In this document: one piece after another, positions 62,042 to 64,000 of the stretch
Position numbering within the stretch: the first letter of the stretch is position 1
Layout: the number at the start of each line of letters is the position of its first letter
Assembly: GCA_025435555.1 (NCBI GenBank)
Contig: JAIWWG010000030.1
Span: 272,096 to 336,095 of the forward strand
DNA length: 64,000 nt
Direction: 5' to 3'
From: Chytriomyces cf. hyalinus JEL632
Lineage: Eukaryota > Chytridiomycota > Chytridiomycetes > Chytridiales > Chytriomycetaceae
Made by a program: the position numbers and the translations under genes
The notes under the pieces: model-generated
The model's database searches: none
Told to the model about the DNA's origin: nothing
Seen by the model: the letters and a program-made list of their open reading frames with translations, nothing else

Positions 62042-62733
62042 TCGCTTCGCTCCTCTTACCTTCGATAATCCGCCCGACCAACTGACCGCCGTTACCGTTC
62101 CTGTATCTCCTGTTAAAGTCCCACGTAAAAAGCTTCCCCTGTTCCACGTCAAGAAAGAGCATCACGCTCCTTATTCCGACAGCCCTGGCCTTCTCATCTG
62201 CCAAGGAACCATCCACAATCATCCAGTATCTATTCTTATCGACTCAGGAGCCAATCCAAGCTTCATTCACTCCAGCCTGCCATTTCTCCAAGACAAGGTT
62301 CTCCTCCCTCAAGACTGCAAAATCAAGTTAGCTGACGGCTCTGTTGTCAAGGGTCAGCAGACTGAACTCCTTTAGCTACAAAATAAATGACACTACCTTT
62401 ACCGACACACGTTCTTTCACTACTGTTCCTGAACTTGCTTACGATCTAATCCTTGGAAAGGATTGGCTCGACATGCACAATCCTTCTATCGACTGGCCAA
62501 CAAACCAAGTCCGCATTGGTCCACACAGCTGGAAATGCCGCCCTCCACGGTCCTCTCCAGAAATACTCACTGCCAATCAGTTCATAAATCTCCTCCAGAC
62601 TCTTCAGCCCGAGGACTTCCTGGGTGCTGTACCAGAAGACCCAGTCAAGGCTACTACCGACGACAGCAATAAAGTAGATGACTCCGCTCGCCAGTCCCTC
62701 TCTCCTCAAACCCAGGCACTCGTGGATAAGTAG
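62042..62733 (+). pseudogene. Pol fragment: aspartic protease and linker
   Basis: The protease-like motif ILIDSGANPSFI is in one frame (to 62375). The conserved ELAYDLILGKDWLDMHNPSIDW, typical of gypsy proteases, is in another (to 62733), with a frame change near 62365. The reading ends at LVDK followed by a stop formed at the junction with the LINE-like tail. Confidence 0.7.
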
Positions 62734-62735
<2 letters not shown>

Positions 62736-62772
<37 letters not shown>

Positions 62773-63266
62773 GAGGTTTTATTCACCCGGTAACCCAGGG
62801 TGTTTGGTAATTTTGACCCAAAATAAGCTAAAGTACCAAATCTTTAACCTAAAAATGCTAAGTGGAAATCTGAAGAAGGTAGACTAAAAATTGACCCTGA
62901 AACGTGTCGGCGACTTGGTGGTTCACCTTGTGCGCCAAGTGGCTTGCAGGGTTGACCTTGTGTACTGGGGTGTGCTTGGTAAACCTTGTGTGTCAAGTGA
63001 TTCAAGATGCGCAAGGGCGGCCAGGAGGTCTCCTTTGGCAATGAACTTGGTCACGGTGGGGTCTTTGGGGCTGGTCGTGGGTGCAGTGTGGTACAAGACG
63101 AGACGTCGAGTCCCTTCCGCAGAAAGACCGGGGCTGTGCTTGAGGACATTGGCAATGCCGGAAGCTGGATTAAAGATGATGACTGGGCAGGGCTTGACTT
63201 GGGCTTTCTGTTTTTGCAGAAATTGGTGGACAATGTGGCGGAGCTTGTGATTTTCACTGAGACGGA
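62736..63266 (-). mobile_element. LINE-like 3' fragment, copy 1
   Basis: On the minus strand a coding tail runs into a 3' UTR with AATAAA (in GGGTGAATAAAACC) and an A36 tail (62736-62771 as T on plus). The 5' end is cut at about 63266. Nearly identical to copy 2 over about 500 bp. Poly(A) plus 5' truncation is the hallmark of target-primed reverse transcription. No reverse transcriptase motif is present in the retained part. Confidence 0.7.
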
Positions 63267-63315
63267 AGGTCAAGGGTAGGTTAGGGTAAAGTTAGGTTAG
63301 GGTTACTTAAGGTTA
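63267..63315 (+). repeat. Degenerate telomere-like TTAGGG tract
   Basis: About 49 bp with two perfect TTAGGG units (63281, 63297) and variants (AAGGGTAGG, TAAAGTTAGG, TTACTTAAGG). It lies exactly between the 5' end of LINE copy 1 and the tail of copy 2. Confidence 0.75.
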
Positions 63316-64000
63316 TTTTTTTTTTTTTTTTTGGAGGTTTTATTCACCCGGTAACCCAGGGTGTTTGGTAATTTTGACCCAAAATAAGCTAAAGTACCAA
63401 ATCTTTAACTTAAAAATGCTAAGTGGAAATCTGAAGAAGGTAGACTAAAAATTGACCCTGAAACGTGTCGGCAACTTGGTGGTTCACCTTGTGCGCCAAG
63501 TGGCTTGCAGGGTTGACCTTGTGTACTGGGGTGTGCTTGGTAAACCTTGTGTGTCAAGTGATTCAAGATGCGCAAGGGCGGCCAGGAGGTCTCCTTTGGC
63601 AATGAACTTGGTAACGGTGGGGTCTTTGGGGCCGGTCGTGGGTGCAGTGTGGTACAAGACGAGACGTCGAGTCCCTTCTGCAGAAAGACCGGGGCTGTGC
63701 TTGAGGACATTGGCAATGCTGGAAGCTGGATTAAAGATGATGACTGGGCAGGGCTTGACTTGGGCTTTCTGTTTTTGCAGAAATTGGTGGACAATGTGGC
63801 GGAGCTTGTGATTTTCACTGAGACGGAGGAATTCCTGTGAGACTGGCAAGGACGCTAAAGTTTGCATGAGGATGCATTGGTTGGCTGGAATGAGTCTTGG
63901 TGGTTTGATGGTCATCTTGGCGAGCAGGAAGTCGGCACGATCGAGGAAAGTTGGGATATTGAGAACATGGCGTGCGAGGTCAGGTTCCAATGGTGGGTTG
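63316..64000 (-). mobile_element. LINE-like element copy 2, continues beyond window
   Basis: A17 tail (63316-63332 as T on plus), the same AATAAA 3' UTR, then a minus-strand open frame (63990-63484) for a C-terminal region including LDRADFLLAKMTIKPPRL and SENHKLRHIVHQFLQKQKA. It extends at least about 165 bp further 5' than copy 1. No enzymatic motif visible; the RT-bearing part would lie to the right. Confidence 0.7.

Larger units (their letters stand above)
60531..62735 (+). mobile_element. Truncated Ty3/gypsy-type LTR retrotransposon
   Basis: A possible 5' LTR (from about TGTCGGATTAG at 60531) holds TATA-like CTATTTAAAG (60655) and AATAAAG (60682). TGGTAGCATCGG (60798) resembles an initiator-Met primer-binding site but overlaps the first in-frame ATG codons. 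Gag, zinc knuckle and protease-like sequence follow. Reverse transcriptase, integrase and the 3' LTR are missing because the element stops at 62733 against TAGGG and a long T tract. Confidence 0.65.

Overview
The window looks like a gene-dense chromosome arm of a zoosporic (flagellated) fungus, most likely Chytridiomycota. The evidence is: nearly every gene is a fungal/opisthokont housekeeping gene broken by many short GT-AG introns (about 50-110 nt); a basal-body/cilium gene (BBOF1-like) and an augmin HAUS8-like gene are present, as expected of a lineage that still builds zoospores; and the accessory DNA (Crypton-like recombinase, CACTA/Plavaka-like transposon, Ty3/gypsy and LINE fragments, giant-virus-like genes) is of the kind seen in early-diverging fungi. 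The genus cannot be fixed from the sequence alone. All exon joins below were made by hand from frame, splice sites and family conservation.

Positions 1-21.4 kb are a compact block: threonyl-tRNA synthetase (5' end outside the window), 1-Cys peroxiredoxin, Ctf4/WDHD1, BBOF1, NADP-isocitrate dehydrogenase, CHK1 kinase, DRG2 GTPase, a tiny AN1 zinc-finger protein, TOM22, a divergent G-alpha subunit and the ribonucleotide reductase small subunit. Ctf4, CHK1 and the RNR small subunit all serve S phase and lie within 18 kb. A tRNA-Glu(UUC) follows at 22.2 kb, then AT-richer DNA with one orphan gene (24-25.7 kb).

Positions 25.8-44.9 kb are a second housekeeping block: CLASRP-like SR protein, PRP46/PLRG1, a P2-type cation ATPase with a long novel N-terminus, VPS2/CHMP2, a U1A/U2B''-type snRNP protein, an 81-residue coiled-coil protein, HAUS8-like augmin subunit, a rhodanese (with a GC-AG intron) and a long RIO1 kinase. 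Several pairs are divergent with only 50-65 bp between start codons.

From 45 kb to the right edge the sequence is accessory: a Crypton-type tyrosine recombinase gene, a secreted Cys-rich prepro-protein, a small membrane protein, then a putative 5.4-kb two-gene DNA transposon (49902-55265). That transposon is bounded by inverted TACACC[G/C]CCAA ends and carries palindromic CGGCCG arrays inside both ends. Next come a truncated GT41 (O-GlcNAc-transferase-like) gene and two to three decayed giant-virus-type MSV199/T5orf172-like genes, a frameshifted and truncated Ty3/gypsy element, and two tandem 5'-truncated LINE-like copies separated by TTAGGG-rich telomere-like DNA. The right end therefore looks subtelomeric, with the chromosome end to the right.
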